A stretch of 64,000 bases of DNA from an uncultured bacterium (GCA_903857865.1 CAIOGO010000010.1:240246-304245), one strand, 5' to 3'. Shown: positions 46,226-55,505, counted from the stretch's first letter. Program-made: numbers and translations. The notes: generated by a model not told the origin, from the letters alone.

Positions 46226-47208
46226 AACGATGGATGATGGTTGTCATGAGTGTAGTACTAGTGATGGCAGTCGGTTTCGGGCTCGTCGCGAAGCCGTTCG
46301 TGATCGCGTTCATGCCGGGAATCGCGGATCCCTTCTACTTCACGATGGAGAAGGGCGCGAAGGCGATGGCCGCGCAGCTCGGCCCGGACAAGGTGCAGCT
46401 CATCGTCGGGCAGTATCCGGCAACATGGGGTCCGGACGCGCAGGTCCCACTCCTCGATGCGCTGATGGCTCGAGGAGACATCGACCTCCTGTTCACGGCG
46501 CCGACGTCGACGCAAGCGCTCATCCCTGTCCTCAAGAAGTACCATGATAGGGGGATCCCCATCATCACCGTCGACACGTACCTCGGCGATGGGGACTACA
46601 CCAAGGCGTCAGACTACAGCTTCCCGCTCTCATATATCGGAACGGACAACAAGCTCGGAGGCGAAGTCGTCGCGGCGCAGCTCGCGGTTCTCTTGGGCGG
46701 TACGGGCAAGGTCTTCCTCGAGAACACCAACCCGGACACCTCGAGCGTGATGGACCGTGAGCGCGGGTTCCGCCAGGGACTTCTGGGCTTCCCGCAGATG
46801 GAGCTCGTTGGCGTGGAGTACTGCTTGGACAACCAGGAGACGGCCCAGGCGCAGGTCGCCAACGCGCTGCAGCTACACGACGATCTCGCTGGCGTCTTTG
46901 GGGTCAACGTCTTCAGCGCCCAGGGAGCGCACGCTGCGGTCGCCGCGGCGGGCCTAAGTGGCGTGGTGAAGGTCGGGACCTGGGACGCCACTGCAACGCT
47001 GATCGAGGCCCTGAAGAACGGTGAGGTCGACTTCATCCTCGCTCAGAAGCCCGGAGAGATGGGCTCGCTGTGCGTGCAGTGGGGATATGAGTACCTCGCC
47101 TCCGGAAAAACGCTCTCGGTCCCCAGGAAGATCGTGCCGGGGTTCTTCGTGTTCACGAAGGACAACGTGAACAGCCCCGACTCGCAGCAGTACATCTACA
47201 GCAAGTAA
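46222..47208 (+). CDS. Sugar ABC transporter substrate-binding protein
   Basis: A periplasmic binding protein of 328 aa (RbsB/LacI-like fold) with signal peptide (MVVMSVVLVMAVGFGLVA). Motifs include IAFMPGIADPFYFTMEKGAK at the mature start, TVDTYLGDGDYTKASDY, YIGTDNKLGGEVVAAQL and a C-terminal lobe with GTWDATATLIEALKNGEVDFILAQKP. It has a near-ideal AAGGAGGTCACC binding site, fitting high expression. The sugar is unknown; the downstream enzymes suggest a pentose or related aldose. Confidence 0.93.
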   Translation: MKRWMMVVMSVVLVMAVGFGLVAKPFVIAFMPGIADPFYFTMEKGAKAMAAQLGPDKVQLIVGQYPATWGPDAQVPLLDALMARGDIDLLFTAPTSTQALIPVLKKYHDRGIPIITVDTYLGDGDYTKASDYSFPLSYIGTDNKLGGEVVAAQLAVLLGGTGKVFLENTNPDTSSVMDRERGFRQGLLGFPQMELVGVEYCLDNQETAQAQVANALQLHDDLAGVFGVNVFSAQGAHAAVAAAGLSGVVKVGTWDATATLIEALKNGEVDFILAQKPGEMGSLCVQWGYEYLASGKTLSVPRKIVPGFFVFTKDNVNSPDSQQYIYSK

Positions 47209-47221
47209 TCCGTCTGTTGGC

Positions 47222-47251
47222 GGGGTGGCAGGGAGTCGTCCCTGTCACCCC
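47222..47251 (+). terminator. Intercistronic stem-loop after the binding-protein gene
   Basis: A 13-bp stem with one G-U pair (47222-47234 with 47239-47251) and loop GTCG is followed by ATCTTTGTCGTTT. It lies between the binding-protein and permease genes, where such hairpins often stabilise the upstream mRNA or partly terminate, so that more binding protein than permease is made. Confidence 0.7.
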
Positions 47252-47289
47252 ATCTTTGTCGTTTGACAAAGGGACTGGCCGAGGCAAAC

Positions 47290-48372
47290 GTGGTAATCAT
47301 GTCGGCTGCTGGGGAAGTGAGGAGCCGCCGGGTACTCGCCCGTGTCGGAAGGAGTTGGGCCCTGCTCGCTCTCCTCCTGATGCTTCTAGTCTTCAGCCTG
47401 GCCGGGAAGGAATTCCTGAGCTTGGCCAACTACTCGAATATCCTGCTGGCCTCGGTGACGCTCTTTCTCTTGGCCGCCGGCGAGACGTTCGTCGTGGTCA
47501 GTGGAGGAATCGATCTATCGATCGGCTTCGTGATGGGACTCGTGTGCGTCACGAGCGCGATCGTCATGCGCGACTTGAACGCCGCGGGCGCGAGCCAGTT
47601 GATCTGCGTCTCGGCGGGGGCGACCGTGGGCTTGGTTCTCAGCCTGATTCCCGGAGCGATCAACGGGCTGCTCATCACACGGTTCCGCGTGCCACCCTTC
47701 ATCGCCACCCTGGGAATGTGGGGGATCGCGAACGGTCTTGCGTGGCTCTTCTCCGGTGGCCTGCCCATTGCGTTCCTTCCCTCGGCCGTGCACAAGATCG
47801 GCAGAGCCTACGTCGGCTACTACTCGACGAAAGCAGGCTTCTCATTTGCGCCTCCGCAGCTCACGACGCGCGAGGACATCCTTTCGGTTGTGAAGATCAT
47901 TCCGGTTCCCGTTCTGATCGTGGCGATCTGCCTCGTGGTGCTGGGATTCGTCCTCGCGAGGACCCGTTTTGGACGACACACCTACGCCATCGGCGGAAAG
48001 ATGGATGCCGCAGTCCGAGCGGGAATCGATGTGAGACGTCACTTGCTCAAGGTCTACGTTCTTTCCTCGTTCTGCGCCGGGTGCGCTGGCGTGATCCTCG
48101 TCTTCCTCTCCAATGCCGGCAGCCTCACCCAATTCACCTCAAACTACGAGCTCCTTTCCATCGCGTCCGTCGTCATCGGTGGGGCGAGCTTGACGGGCGG
48201 GAGGGGGAGCATCTGGGGTACAGTGACCGGGGTGCTTCTGATCGGCACGTTGAACAACGGGCTGATGATGATGGGCCTGCAGATCTTCTATAGGTTCATC
48301 GCGATCGGCATCATCCTGATTGGCGCGGTGCTCATCGACCGCTCGTTCCCTGAACTCCTCTATGAGGACTAG
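47290..48372 (+). CDS. Sugar ABC transporter permease (1)
   Basis: A RbsC/BPD_transp_2-type permease of 360 aa from GTG 47290 (GAGG five bases upstream); TTG 47263 and ATG 47299 are alternatives. It has about eight to ten helices, with GETFVVVSGGIDLSIGFVMGLV and the FRVPPFIATLGMWGIANGLAWL loop of the family. It is a paralogue of the next gene; both end with LID.(S)PEL-like tails. It forms the membrane channel with permease 2. Confidence 0.93.
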   Translation: MVIMSAAGEVRSRRVLARVGRSWALLALLLMLLVFSLAGKEFLSLANYSNILLASVTLFLLAAGETFVVVSGGIDLSIGFVMGLVCVTSAIVMRDLNAAGASQLICVSAGATVGLVLSLIPGAINGLLITRFRVPPFIATLGMWGIANGLAWLFSGGLPIAFLPSAVHKIGRAYVGYYSTKAGFSFAPPQLTTREDILSVVKIIPVPVLIVAICLVVLGFVLARTRFGRHTYAIGGKMDAAVRAGIDVRRHLLKVYVLSSFCAGCAGVILVFLSNAGSLTQFTSNYELLSIASVVIGGASLTGGRGSIWGTVTGVLLIGTLNNGLMMMGLQIFYRFIAIGIILIGAVLIDRSFPELLYED

Positions 48373-49440
48373 ATGATGAATCCGAAGTTCAAGAACGTCT
48401 TCATACGCGTCCTGCGGCGGTGGGTGTTCATTTTCCTCGGTCTTGAAATCCTCGCCTTTTCGCTCCTGGGAACGAACTTCCTCAGCCTCGACACCCTGCA
48501 GAACATCCTGGTCTCGTCGACCACGGTCCTGCTCCTCGCGGTGGGGGAGACGTTCGTGATCATCACCGGCGGAATCGACCTGTCCGTCGGATTCATGGTC
48601 GGGTTCACCGGAGTGGTGTGCGCCAAGGTCATGGTCACTCTGCAAGCGGCCGGCACGACTCAGGCCATGGCGATCGCAGTAGGAATCGCGGCCGCCCTGG
48701 TGGTGGGGCTCCTCCCCGGGTTCATCAACGGGGTTCTCGTTGCCCACCTGAAAGTGCCACCGTTCATCGCCACGTTTGGAATGTACGGGATCGCCTACGG
48801 GTGTGCCGAGATCATCTGCAACAACGTTCCCATCCACGATCTTCCTTCCGCCGTGGGTCCCATCGGTCACGGCTTCCTCTTCTTCTGGGTCCCCGGGAAG
48901 CTCTTCCGCACCTTTGTCGAGCCGTCCGGCCTCAGCTCGATCGACCTTAAGCACCTCGTGTCGCTTGTCCCCAACCTCTTCCTGATAACTGTGGTCTTCA
49001 CTCTTATCTTCGGGTTCATTCTGGCGAGGACGCGGTTCGGCCGACACACGTACGCGATCGGAGGGAGCATCGACGCTGCGGAGAGAGCGGGGATTGACGT
49101 CAAGCGCCACTTGGTGAAGGTGTACATGATCTCCTCCTTCTTCGCGTCGCTCGCCGGCGTCGGCTACGTCCTTCGCTACATCACTGGCCGCGCGCCCGCC
49201 GGGAGCGCCCAGGTCCTCGACGCGGTCGTGGCTGTGGTCATCGGCGGGGCAAGCTTGTATGGGGGAAAGGGGTCGATTCTTGGGACGTTCGTCGGGGCGA
49301 TGGTCCTCGCGACTTTGGTACTGGGACTCGCCAACCTTGCCCTTCCCACCTACTACGCGTACATTGCAGTGGGCTGCATACTCATCATCGCAGTGCTCAT
49401 CGACCAGTTCTCTCCCGAGCTCGTTCACAAGGAGGACTAG
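48373..49440 (+). CDS. Sugar ABC transporter permease (2)
   Basis: A second RbsC-type permease of 355 aa. The same landmarks occur (GETFVIITGGIDLSVGFMVGFT, LKVPPFIATFGMYGIAYG, TRFGRHTYAIGGSIDAAERAGIDV). Its ATG follows the stop of permease 1 without a gap, so the two are translationally coupled and probably form a heterodimer, a departure from the RbsC homodimer. Confidence 0.93.
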   Translation: MMNPKFKNVFIRVLRRWVFIFLGLEILAFSLLGTNFLSLDTLQNILVSSTTVLLLAVGETFVIITGGIDLSVGFMVGFTGVVCAKVMVTLQAAGTTQAMAIAVGIAAALVVGLLPGFINGVLVAHLKVPPFIATFGMYGIAYGCAEIICNNVPIHDLPSAVGPIGHGFLFFWVPGKLFRTFVEPSGLSSIDLKHLVSLVPNLFLITVVFTLIFGFILARTRFGRHTYAIGGSIDAAERAGIDVKRHLVKVYMISSFFASLAGVGYVLRYITGRAPAGSAQVLDAVVAVVIGGASLYGGKGSILGTFVGAMVLATLVLGLANLALPTYYAYIAVGCILIIAVLIDQFSPELVHKED

Positions 49441-49445
49441 CGTCC

Positions 49446-50255
49446 ATGGAACCGATCCTCGAGGTCCGCGGCATCACCAAGCGCTTTGGCGGTCTGGTCG
49501 CGGTCGACAACGTCGACATGAAGGTGTATCCGGGCGAGGTGGTCGGACTCCTGGGCGACAACGGCGCAGGCAAGTCGACGTTGATCAAGATGGTTTCCGG
49601 GGTCTACTGCGCCGATGCGGGTACGATCTTCTTCGACGGGAAAGAGGTGAAGATCGACAACCCAATGCAGGCGCTGAAGCTGGGCCTCGAGACGATCTAC
49701 CAGGATCTTGCCCTGGCAGAAAACCTCGACGTCTATTCGAACATCTTCCTGGGTCGCGAGAAGCTGAAGCGCTTCCTTGGGCTTGTGAAGGTCCTCGACC
49801 ACAGCTACATGCTGACCGAATCAAGGAAAGTCCTGAACCGATTGGAGATTGAGGTCCCGTCTCTGCGGAACCGGATCCGAACTCTGTCCGGAGGCCAGCG
49901 TCAGGCGGTCGCCATCTCCCGCGCCATCTACTGGGACGCGAAGTTCCTCATCATGGACGAGCCGACCGCCGCCCTCGGCGTCGCTGAGCAGAAGAACGTG
50001 CTGAGTCTGGTGAGAACGCTGAGCTCTCAGGGTGTGGGCATCATTATCATCAGCCATCAAATCCTAGATGTGTTCTCCGTCGCGACCCGGCTCGTCATCA
50101 TGCGGCGCGGAAAAAAGGTTGCCGAACGAATCACCGCCGACACGAGTCCGGACGAAGTCGTTGGCCTGATCGTCGGCTCGATTCCTGGAGACGTTCCGAA
50201 TGGAGACGGGAGCGACGTCAAGCTGAGTCCCGTCGGAGCAAGTCACGCCGGCTAG
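49446..50255 (+). CDS. Sugar ABC transporter ATP-binding protein, single domain
   Basis: An ATPase of 269 aa: Walker A GDNGAGKST, Q-loop ETIYQDLALAENLDVYSNIFLGRE, signature LSGGQRQA, Walker B FLIMDEPTAALG and switch ISHQ. Ribose/xylose-type importers usually have a fused double ATPase of about 500 aa (RbsA/XylG). Here only one domain is present, as in the FrcA type, so it should work as a homodimer. It lies 5 bp after permease 2. Confidence 0.93.
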   Translation: MEPILEVRGITKRFGGLVAVDNVDMKVYPGEVVGLLGDNGAGKSTLIKMVSGVYCADAGTIFFDGKEVKIDNPMQALKLGLETIYQDLALAENLDVYSNIFLGREKLKRFLGLVKVLDHSYMLTESRKVLNRLEIEVPSLRNRIRTLSGGQRQAVAISRAIYWDAKFLIMDEPTAALGVAEQKNVLSLVRTLSSQGVGIIIISHQILDVFSVATRLVIMRRGKKVAERITADTSPDEVVGLIVGSIPGDVPNGDGSDVKLSPVGASHAG

Positions 50256-50408
50256 CCTGAGAACTGGGGGGCGCGCAGAAGCGCCGGGGGGGCGTACGTT
50301 CATGTACTGACTAGGCCTAGAGATGCCGGGTAGTCTCCGTTGCTCCATCTGCGGAGCGGGGAGCCCCACGAAAACGTATGCCCGTAACTAGTACGAGGAG
50401 GCCCGTCG

Positions 50409-51125
50409 ATGAAACGTTCCCGCATCAATGCCCTCATCCGCGATGCCATCGCCTTCTTTGAGGAGCACCAGTTCTGGCTTCCCCCATTTGCATTCTGGAC
50501 AGCCGAGGACTGGGCGACAAAGGGGCATGAAGCCAGAGAGATCATCGACCGAAAGCTGGGATGGGACGTGACCGACTACGGCCAGGGACGTTTCGAAGAA
50601 GTGGGCCTCCTCCTCTTCACCCTTCGCAACGGCTCTGCGGCCGATCTCAAGCTCAGGAAGGGGAAGCTCTACGCTGAGAAGGTGATGATTGTCCGCCCCG
50701 ACCAAGTCTCGCCCATGCACTTCCACTGGGCAAAGACTGAGGACATCATCAACCGCGGAGGCAGTCGGCTCGCTCTCGAACTCTATGAGGCGGACGAACA
50801 GGGCAACCTGAGCAAGGAAGACGTCTTCTTCAGCACAGACGGAGTGAGCCGCCGAGCGCCCGCGGGCCACATCGTCTCGCTCACCCCGGGCGAGAGCATC
50901 ACGCTCACGCCGGGACTCTATCACGCGTTTTGGTCGGAGGGCGGAGCGGCCCTAGTCGGCGAAGTCTCCACCGTGAATGACGACGAGCGTGACAACCGAT
51001 TCCACGATCCGATAGGGCGATTCCCGGCCATCGAGGAGGACGAGTCGCCGCTTCACTTCCTGGTGAGCGACTACCCATCTCTCGCTCATCCGCGAAGCAA
51101 GACCCCTGCCCTCGGGGGCACCTGA
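50409..51125 (+). CDS. D-lyxose isomerase-like cupin (DUF1498)
   Basis: A protein of 238 aa in the D-lyxose isomerase/DUF1498 family, cupin enzymes that interconvert D-lyxose and D-xylulose and often D-mannose and D-fructose. Likely metal ligands are His104, His106 and Glu111 in the PMHFHWAKTEDIINRGG segment, with a further His in TPGLYHAFWSEG. The binding site GAGGAGG precedes ATG 50409. It comes 150 bp after the transporter genes and one base before a sugar kinase, so isomerisation followed by phosphorylation is likely. Confidence 0.88.
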   Translation: MKRSRINALIRDAIAFFEEHQFWLPPFAFWTAEDWATKGHEAREIIDRKLGWDVTDYGQGRFEEVGLLLFTLRNGSAADLKLRKGKLYAEKVMIVRPDQVSPMHFHWAKTEDIINRGGSRLALELYEADEQGNLSKEDVFFSTDGVSRRAPAGHIVSLTPGESITLTPGLYHAFWSEGGAALVGEVSTVNDDERDNRFHDPIGRFPAIEEDESPLHFLVSDYPSLAHPRSKTPALGGT

Positions 51126-52081
51126 TGGCCATGGAAGTCCTGGTCGCAGGAGAGGCGCTGATCGACTTCGTTCAACACCCCTGCAACGATGGTAGTGGAT
51201 TTCTCCCTCTGCCCGGCGGCTCTCCCTACAACGTAGCGATCGGCCTCGCACGGCTGGGCGTCGCCACCGGGTTCCTCGGCCGCTTGTCGAAAGACCTCTT
51301 CGGGAGGATGCTTCGCTCCTATCTCGAAACGAACGACGTCGATCTAACGTACCTGAAGGAAGGAGACGAGCCGTCGACTCTCGCCTTCGTCATGCCGGGG
51401 GCTAACCGCGAGCCCACCTACGCCTTCTTCGGGAATGGCACTGCGGATCAGGCAATTCGGCCAACCGATCTGCCCGCGATGTTTCCGGCGACCCTCCGCG
51501 CCGTGCACGTCGGGTCATACTCGATGGCGTGTGAGCCGATCGGCCTGGCTCTAACGAAGCTCATGGAGCGGGAGAAGGGACGGCGGTTTCTCTCGCTTGA
51601 CCCGAACATCCGCCCCTCCATGGTTGGCGACCGTGCCACCTACCTTGGGAAGCTTCAGCATTGGGTGGAGCTCGCTGACCTCGTCAAGTGCAGCCGAGCA
51701 GACGCCGCTTTTGTCCTACCGGATGGAGATCCCCGCGATCTCATTGAACGCTGGCTCGGTTGTGGTCCCGAACTCGTCGTTCTCACTGCAGGAGGGGACG
51801 AGATCGTGGGCGCCACGAGAGGTACTTCGGTCACGGTTGACGTCCCGCGCGTCAAGGTGGCCGACACCGTCGGGGCGGGGGACGCGTTCATGTCCGGCCT
51901 TCTGGCATGGCTGCGGGACAGCGGCCGACTGAGCGGGAGACGACTCGCAGAGCTCGGGAAGGACGAGTTGGCAACAGCACTCACGTTCTCCGCGCGGGTG
52001 GCCGCCATCACCTGTACGCGCCGGGGAGCGAACCCGCCTTCCAGAGCGGAGGTAGATCAATGGACCCCCATCAGATCCTAG
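51125..52081 (+). CDS. PfkB-family sugar kinase (1), fructokinase-like
   Basis: A kinase of 318 aa: N-terminal GEALIDFV and GGSPYNVAIGLARLG, and the C-terminal PfkB signature DTVGAGDAFMSGLL with catalytic Asp in GAGD. Its start overlaps the isomerase stop by one base. It is the likely kinase for the ketose made by the isomerase (D-xylulose or D-fructose), though PfkB rather than FGGY kinases for xylulose would be unusual. Confidence 0.9.
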   Translation: MAMEVLVAGEALIDFVQHPCNDGSGFLPLPGGSPYNVAIGLARLGVATGFLGRLSKDLFGRMLRSYLETNDVDLTYLKEGDEPSTLAFVMPGANREPTYAFFGNGTADQAIRPTDLPAMFPATLRAVHVGSYSMACEPIGLALTKLMEREKGRRFLSLDPNIRPSMVGDRATYLGKLQHWVELADLVKCSRADAAFVLPDGDPRDLIERWLGCGPELVVLTAGGDEIVGATRGTSVTVDVPRVKVADTVGAGDAFMSGLLAWLRDSGRLSGRRLAELGKDELATALTFSARVAAITCTRRGANPPSRAEVDQWTPIRS

Positions 52082-53082
52082 CGAGGGTCGGCGACATGCA
52101 GCAGCTCGCGGGGATCGAGCTCGTCGAGGCCATCGACGGCCCGGGGCGCGGAGTGAGAGAAGCGAGAGTCTGGACCGGAGGAGGCCTCGACTTCGTCGTC
52201 CACATTGACCGCGGGTTCGATCTCGGCCCAGCGACTCTTCATGGCACCAACCTCACCTGGCGCTCGCCGATGGGGCTCGTTCATCCTCACGCCTTTCAGG
52301 ATTCCGTTCACGGATGGGCGCGACGGTTCCCCGGCGGCCTTCTCACGACGTGCGGCCTGGACAACGTGGGCCCGCCGAGCGGGGGACGACCTGCCCACGG
52401 ACGGTGGAGCAACACGCCGGCACGCCTCGTCGCCGCAGAGACCCTGTGGAGGGACGGCCGGTACGTCCTCGAACTGGTGGGCCAAGTGCGCGGGGCGGAG
52501 CTGTTCGGAGATGACCTCGTGCTCACCCGGACGATTCGATCAGAGTACGGAGCGACCTCCCTCACCATCCACGACCAGATCGAGAACCGCGGCCATCGTG
52601 AGGGTCCACTTCTTCTGCTCTACCACTGCAACCTCGGTTACCCCTTGCTGGACGAGGGGGACATCCTCGTCGTCAAGAGCCGAGTCACGCCGCGCGACGA
52701 CGAGGCCGCTCGCGGCATCACGACACGCCGCACGATTAGTGCTCCGCGGGCCGGGTATCGGGAACAGGTCTTCCACCACGACGTCGAGACTGACGAGACA
52801 GGCCTGGCCACGGTGGGGCTGGTGAATCCTCGTCGCCACCTCGCAGCGTACCTGCGCTACGAGAAGGCGGATCTGCCCCACCTCACCGAATGGAGACAGC
52901 TCGGAGAAGGGGAGTACGTCCTCGGACTTGAGCCCGGAAACTGCTTCGTCCTGGGTTTCGAGGAGGAAGATCGCCTCGGCCGCGTCCGCCGGCTTCAGCC
53001 CGGCGAGACCGTTCAGACTGAACTCGAGATCGGGTTCCTCGCGACGGCCGCCGCAATCCGCGAGATGCTCGGAGAAGCGTAG
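52060..53082 (+). CDS. Aldose 1-epimerase-like protein (DUF4432)
   Basis: A protein of 340 aa of the DUF4432/aldose-epimerase superfamily, beta-supersandwich enzymes that interconvert sugar anomers. Recognisable parts are FVVHIDRGFDLGPATLHGTNLTWRSP near the start, GGLLTTCGLDNVGPP, and LLYHCNLGYPLLDEG. ATG 52060 with GGAGGT upstream overlaps the kinase by 22 bp. It could supply the anomer needed by the isomerase or kinase. Confidence 0.85.
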   Translation: MDPHQILARVGDMQQLAGIELVEAIDGPGRGVREARVWTGGGLDFVVHIDRGFDLGPATLHGTNLTWRSPMGLVHPHAFQDSVHGWARRFPGGLLTTCGLDNVGPPSGGRPAHGRWSNTPARLVAAETLWRDGRYVLELVGQVRGAELFGDDLVLTRTIRSEYGATSLTIHDQIENRGHREGPLLLLYHCNLGYPLLDEGDILVVKSRVTPRDDEAARGITTRRTISAPRAGYREQVFHHDVETDETGLATVGLVNPRRHLAAYLRYEKADLPHLTEWRQLGEGEYVLGLEPGNCFVLGFEEEDRLGRVRRLQPGETVQTELEIGFLATAAAIREMLGEA

Positions 53083-53083
53083 G

Positions 53084-54328
53084 ATGGTCCCGGAGGTGAT
53101 CGTCGCGGGGCACCTGTGCGCCGACCTCTTCCCGTCCTTTCCTCCAGACGGGAAGAACCCGGAGCCCGGGCAGACGGCAGAGGTCGGGCCGGCCGGTCTC
53201 TGGCCCGGCGGGGCTGTGGCCAATGTCGGTGGGGCGCTCCGACGCCTCGGGATCGCCGCAGAACTGATCGGACTCGTGGGTGACGATGCGCTCGGAGACC
53301 TTGTGACAGTCCTCCTGTCGCGGCACGCCGGGCGGCCGCTCCCCGGGATCCGCGTTGCCCCTGGCGAGACGACTTCGTACACCCTCATTCTTGCCCGTCC
53401 TGGGCAGGACCGCGCGTTCCTCCACCACCTCGGCGCGAACCACAAGTTCCACCCCGCGGAGATCGATCCAGCCCTGCTGCGCGAGGGGAGGATCGTCCAC
53501 TTTGGGTATCCCCCACTTCTCCCGCGGGTCTATCAGGACGGCGGGCGGAGGCTCGCGGAGTGGTTCGAGTCCCTGCGCGAGCGAGGGTTCCTGACGTCGC
53601 TTGACTTGGCCTTTCCGGACCCCGCCGCCGAATCGGGACGGGCCGACTGGCGCGCGTTCCTAGAGCGCGTGCTCCCCCACGTAGATCTCTTCTTCCCCAG
53701 CCGTGGCGAGCTGGAGTTCATGCTGCGAGAACTGCCTGGACTTCGCAAGACGCGTCAGCTTGAGATGCCGGCTGGTCTGGAGCACCTCAGCACACTCGCC
53801 CGGTGGGCGCTCGACAGCGGAGTTCGCCTGTTCGCCCTCAAGCTTGGCTCTCAGGGCATCTACTTGCGCACGGCGCCTACGGAGGCTCTTCCCGCCAACC
53901 TGCGCCTCAAACTCGACTCGTGCTGGGGGAATCGCGAAGCTTGGGCACCAGCATTCCAGGTGAGCCCGATGGGAACGACCGGCGCCGGCGACGCAGCTGT
54001 CGCGGGACTCCTCGCCGGGCTTCTCCGGGGATCTTCTCCCGAGGAAACGATCGACCTCGCCACGGCCGTTGCCGCCTGCTCGGTAGAGGCCACGGACCCG
54101 ACAAGCGGGATCCTCTCAGTGGCCGAGACGATCCGGCGCGTCAAAGAGGGCTGGGCACGCGCTCCGGTCCGCAACTGCACATGGCATCAGGATAGGTCCA
54201 GCGGGATCTTCCTGGGTCCGCGTGATGCTCGGTTCCGCCCTTATGACTGCTCCGGCGACGGGGGCAGAGTCAAGCCTGCCGATCCTAGCATTCACCTTGG
54301 CCCGGTTTCCGGGACGCACGTCAGTTAG
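53084..54328 (+). CDS. PfkB-family carbohydrate kinase (2)
   Basis: A kinase of 414 aa, longer than usual (about 310). The N-terminus has GHLCADLFPSFP and GGAVANVGGALRRLG, and the C-terminal signature is GTTGAGDAAVAGLL. About 45 residues after the last conserved helix are Arg/Gly-rich and poorly conserved. It starts one base after the DUF4432 stop. The second kinase implies two phosphorylations or two sugars. It is the last gene of the operon. Confidence 0.87.
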   Translation: MVPEVIVAGHLCADLFPSFPPDGKNPEPGQTAEVGPAGLWPGGAVANVGGALRRLGIAAELIGLVGDDALGDLVTVLLSRHAGRPLPGIRVAPGETTSYTLILARPGQDRAFLHHLGANHKFHPAEIDPALLREGRIVHFGYPPLLPRVYQDGGRRLAEWFESLRERGFLTSLDLAFPDPAAESGRADWRAFLERVLPHVDLFFPSRGELEFMLRELPGLRKTRQLEMPAGLEHLSTLARWALDSGVRLFALKLGSQGIYLRTAPTEALPANLRLKLDSCWGNREAWAPAFQVSPMGTTGAGDAAVAGLLAGLLRGSSPEETIDLATAVAACSVEATDPTSGILSVAETIRRVKEGWARAPVRNCTWHQDRSSGIFLGPRDARFRPYDCSGDGGRVKPADPSIHLGPVSGTHVS

Positions 54329-54377
54329 GCGCCGATTCCTCTACCTGCTACTCTTGCCCGTAGGGAGGAAGTGGCTC

Positions 54378-55505
54378 GTGAGGGCAAAGGCGTCTCTGAC
54401 TCTTGGTTTGGTGCTCTTTGTGGCGTGCCTCGCCTCTTCCGCCTTCGGAGAGTCACTTCCAGTGCGCACCCTCTTAGGCCATACTGACTGGGTCAACTCC
54501 GTCGCGTTTTCTCCCGATGGCAAGCTCCTCGCCTCGGGGTCAGACGACCACACGGTAAAGCTGTGGGACGTCGCTACGGGAAAAGAGGTGCGCACCCTCT
54601 CAGGCCACACCGGCGCTGTCGAATCCGTCGCGTTTTCTCCCGATGGCAAGCTCCTCGCCTCGGGGTCGTATGACAAGACAGTGAAGCTGTGGAACGTCGC
54701 CTCGGGAGCGGTGGTGCGCACCCTCAGCGATGAAACCTACATTGTCTTCTCCGTTGCTTTTTCTCCCGACGGCAAGCTCCTCGCCTCAGGGTCGTACGAC
54801 AACACGGTGAAGCTGTGGGACGTCGCCTCGGGAGCGGAATTGCTCACCCTCTCAGGACATAGCGGCTGGGTCTCCTCCGTCGCGTTCTCCCCGGACGGGA
54901 TGGTCCTTGCCTCGGGGTCGCAGGACCACACGGTGAGACTGTGGGACGTCGCCTCGGGACGGGAACTGCACACCCTCAACGGCCAAAGCGACCCCGTCGC
55001 TTCCGTCGCCTTCTCTCCCGACGGCAAGTTCCTCGCCTCAGGGTCTTACGACGAGACAGTGAGGCTGTGGGACGTCGCCACGGGGGCGGAGGTGCGCACC
55101 CTTAGCGGCCATAGCGACATTGTCTTCTCCGTTGCCTTCTCGCCCGACGGAAAGCTCCTCGCCTTGGGGGCGTATGACAACACAGCGAAGCTGGGGAACG
55201 TCTCCACAGGAGCAGTGGTGCGCACTCTTGCAGACCATACTGGCGTGGTCCTCTCCGTCGCCTTCTCGCCCGACGGGAAGCTCCTCGCCTCGGGGTCGGT
55301 GGACAAGACAGTGAAGCTCTGGAACGTGGCGGATGGGACCCCAAGCTCAGTGCCTGCACCGTTTCCGACCCAGCCTCCCCCTCCTGCCCCGGTCCCCACT
55401 TCCGAGGAGCGGCACCTTCTTGACGTCTTCCCCGCGTGGGTATGGGGCATTGCCGCAATCATCGTCGGGGGCTGCGTCGCATGGTTGCTCTCCGGTCACC
55501 ACTGA
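54378..55505 (+). CDS. Membrane-anchored seven-repeat WD40 protein
   Basis: A protein of 375 aa from GTG 54378 with GGGAGGAA upstream. A signal peptide (SLTLGLVLFVACLASSAFG) is followed by exactly seven WD40 repeats of 42 residues, enough for one closed propeller, each with VAFSPDGKLLASGS and KLWDV. A Pro-rich linker and a C-terminal membrane helix (WGIAAIIVGGCVAWLL) follow. The repeats are extremely similar at DNA level, suggesting recent expansion or gene conversion. Repeat 6 has lost the Trp (KLGNV). The propeller probably faces the periplasm. Confidence 0.85.
   Translation: MRAKASLTLGLVLFVACLASSAFGESLPVRTLLGHTDWVNSVAFSPDGKLLASGSDDHTVKLWDVATGKEVRTLSGHTGAVESVAFSPDGKLLASGSYDKTVKLWNVASGAVVRTLSDETYIVFSVAFSPDGKLLASGSYDNTVKLWDVASGAELLTLSGHSGWVSSVAFSPDGMVLASGSQDHTVRLWDVASGRELHTLNGQSDPVASVAFSPDGKFLASGSYDETVRLWDVATGAEVRTLSGHSDIVFSVAFSPDGKLLALGAYDNTAKLGNVSTGAVVRTLADHTGVVLSVAFSPDGKLLASGSVDKTVKLWNVADGTPSSVPAPFPTQPPPPAPVPTSEERHLLDVFPAWVWGIAAIIVGGCVAWLLSGHH

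Noticed and set aside
48139-49428. 429-codon minus-strand open frame rich in His, Asp and Arg
   Set aside because: Antisense to two permease genes; its composition is a mirror of hydrophobic codons.
50311-50320. CTAGGCCTAG palindrome before the lyxose-isomerase-like gene as a second operator
   Set aside because: It is unrelated to the LacI operator at 45079-45098 and too short to interpret; it shares the CTAGG/CCTAG words with the palindrome at 32941 but nothing more.
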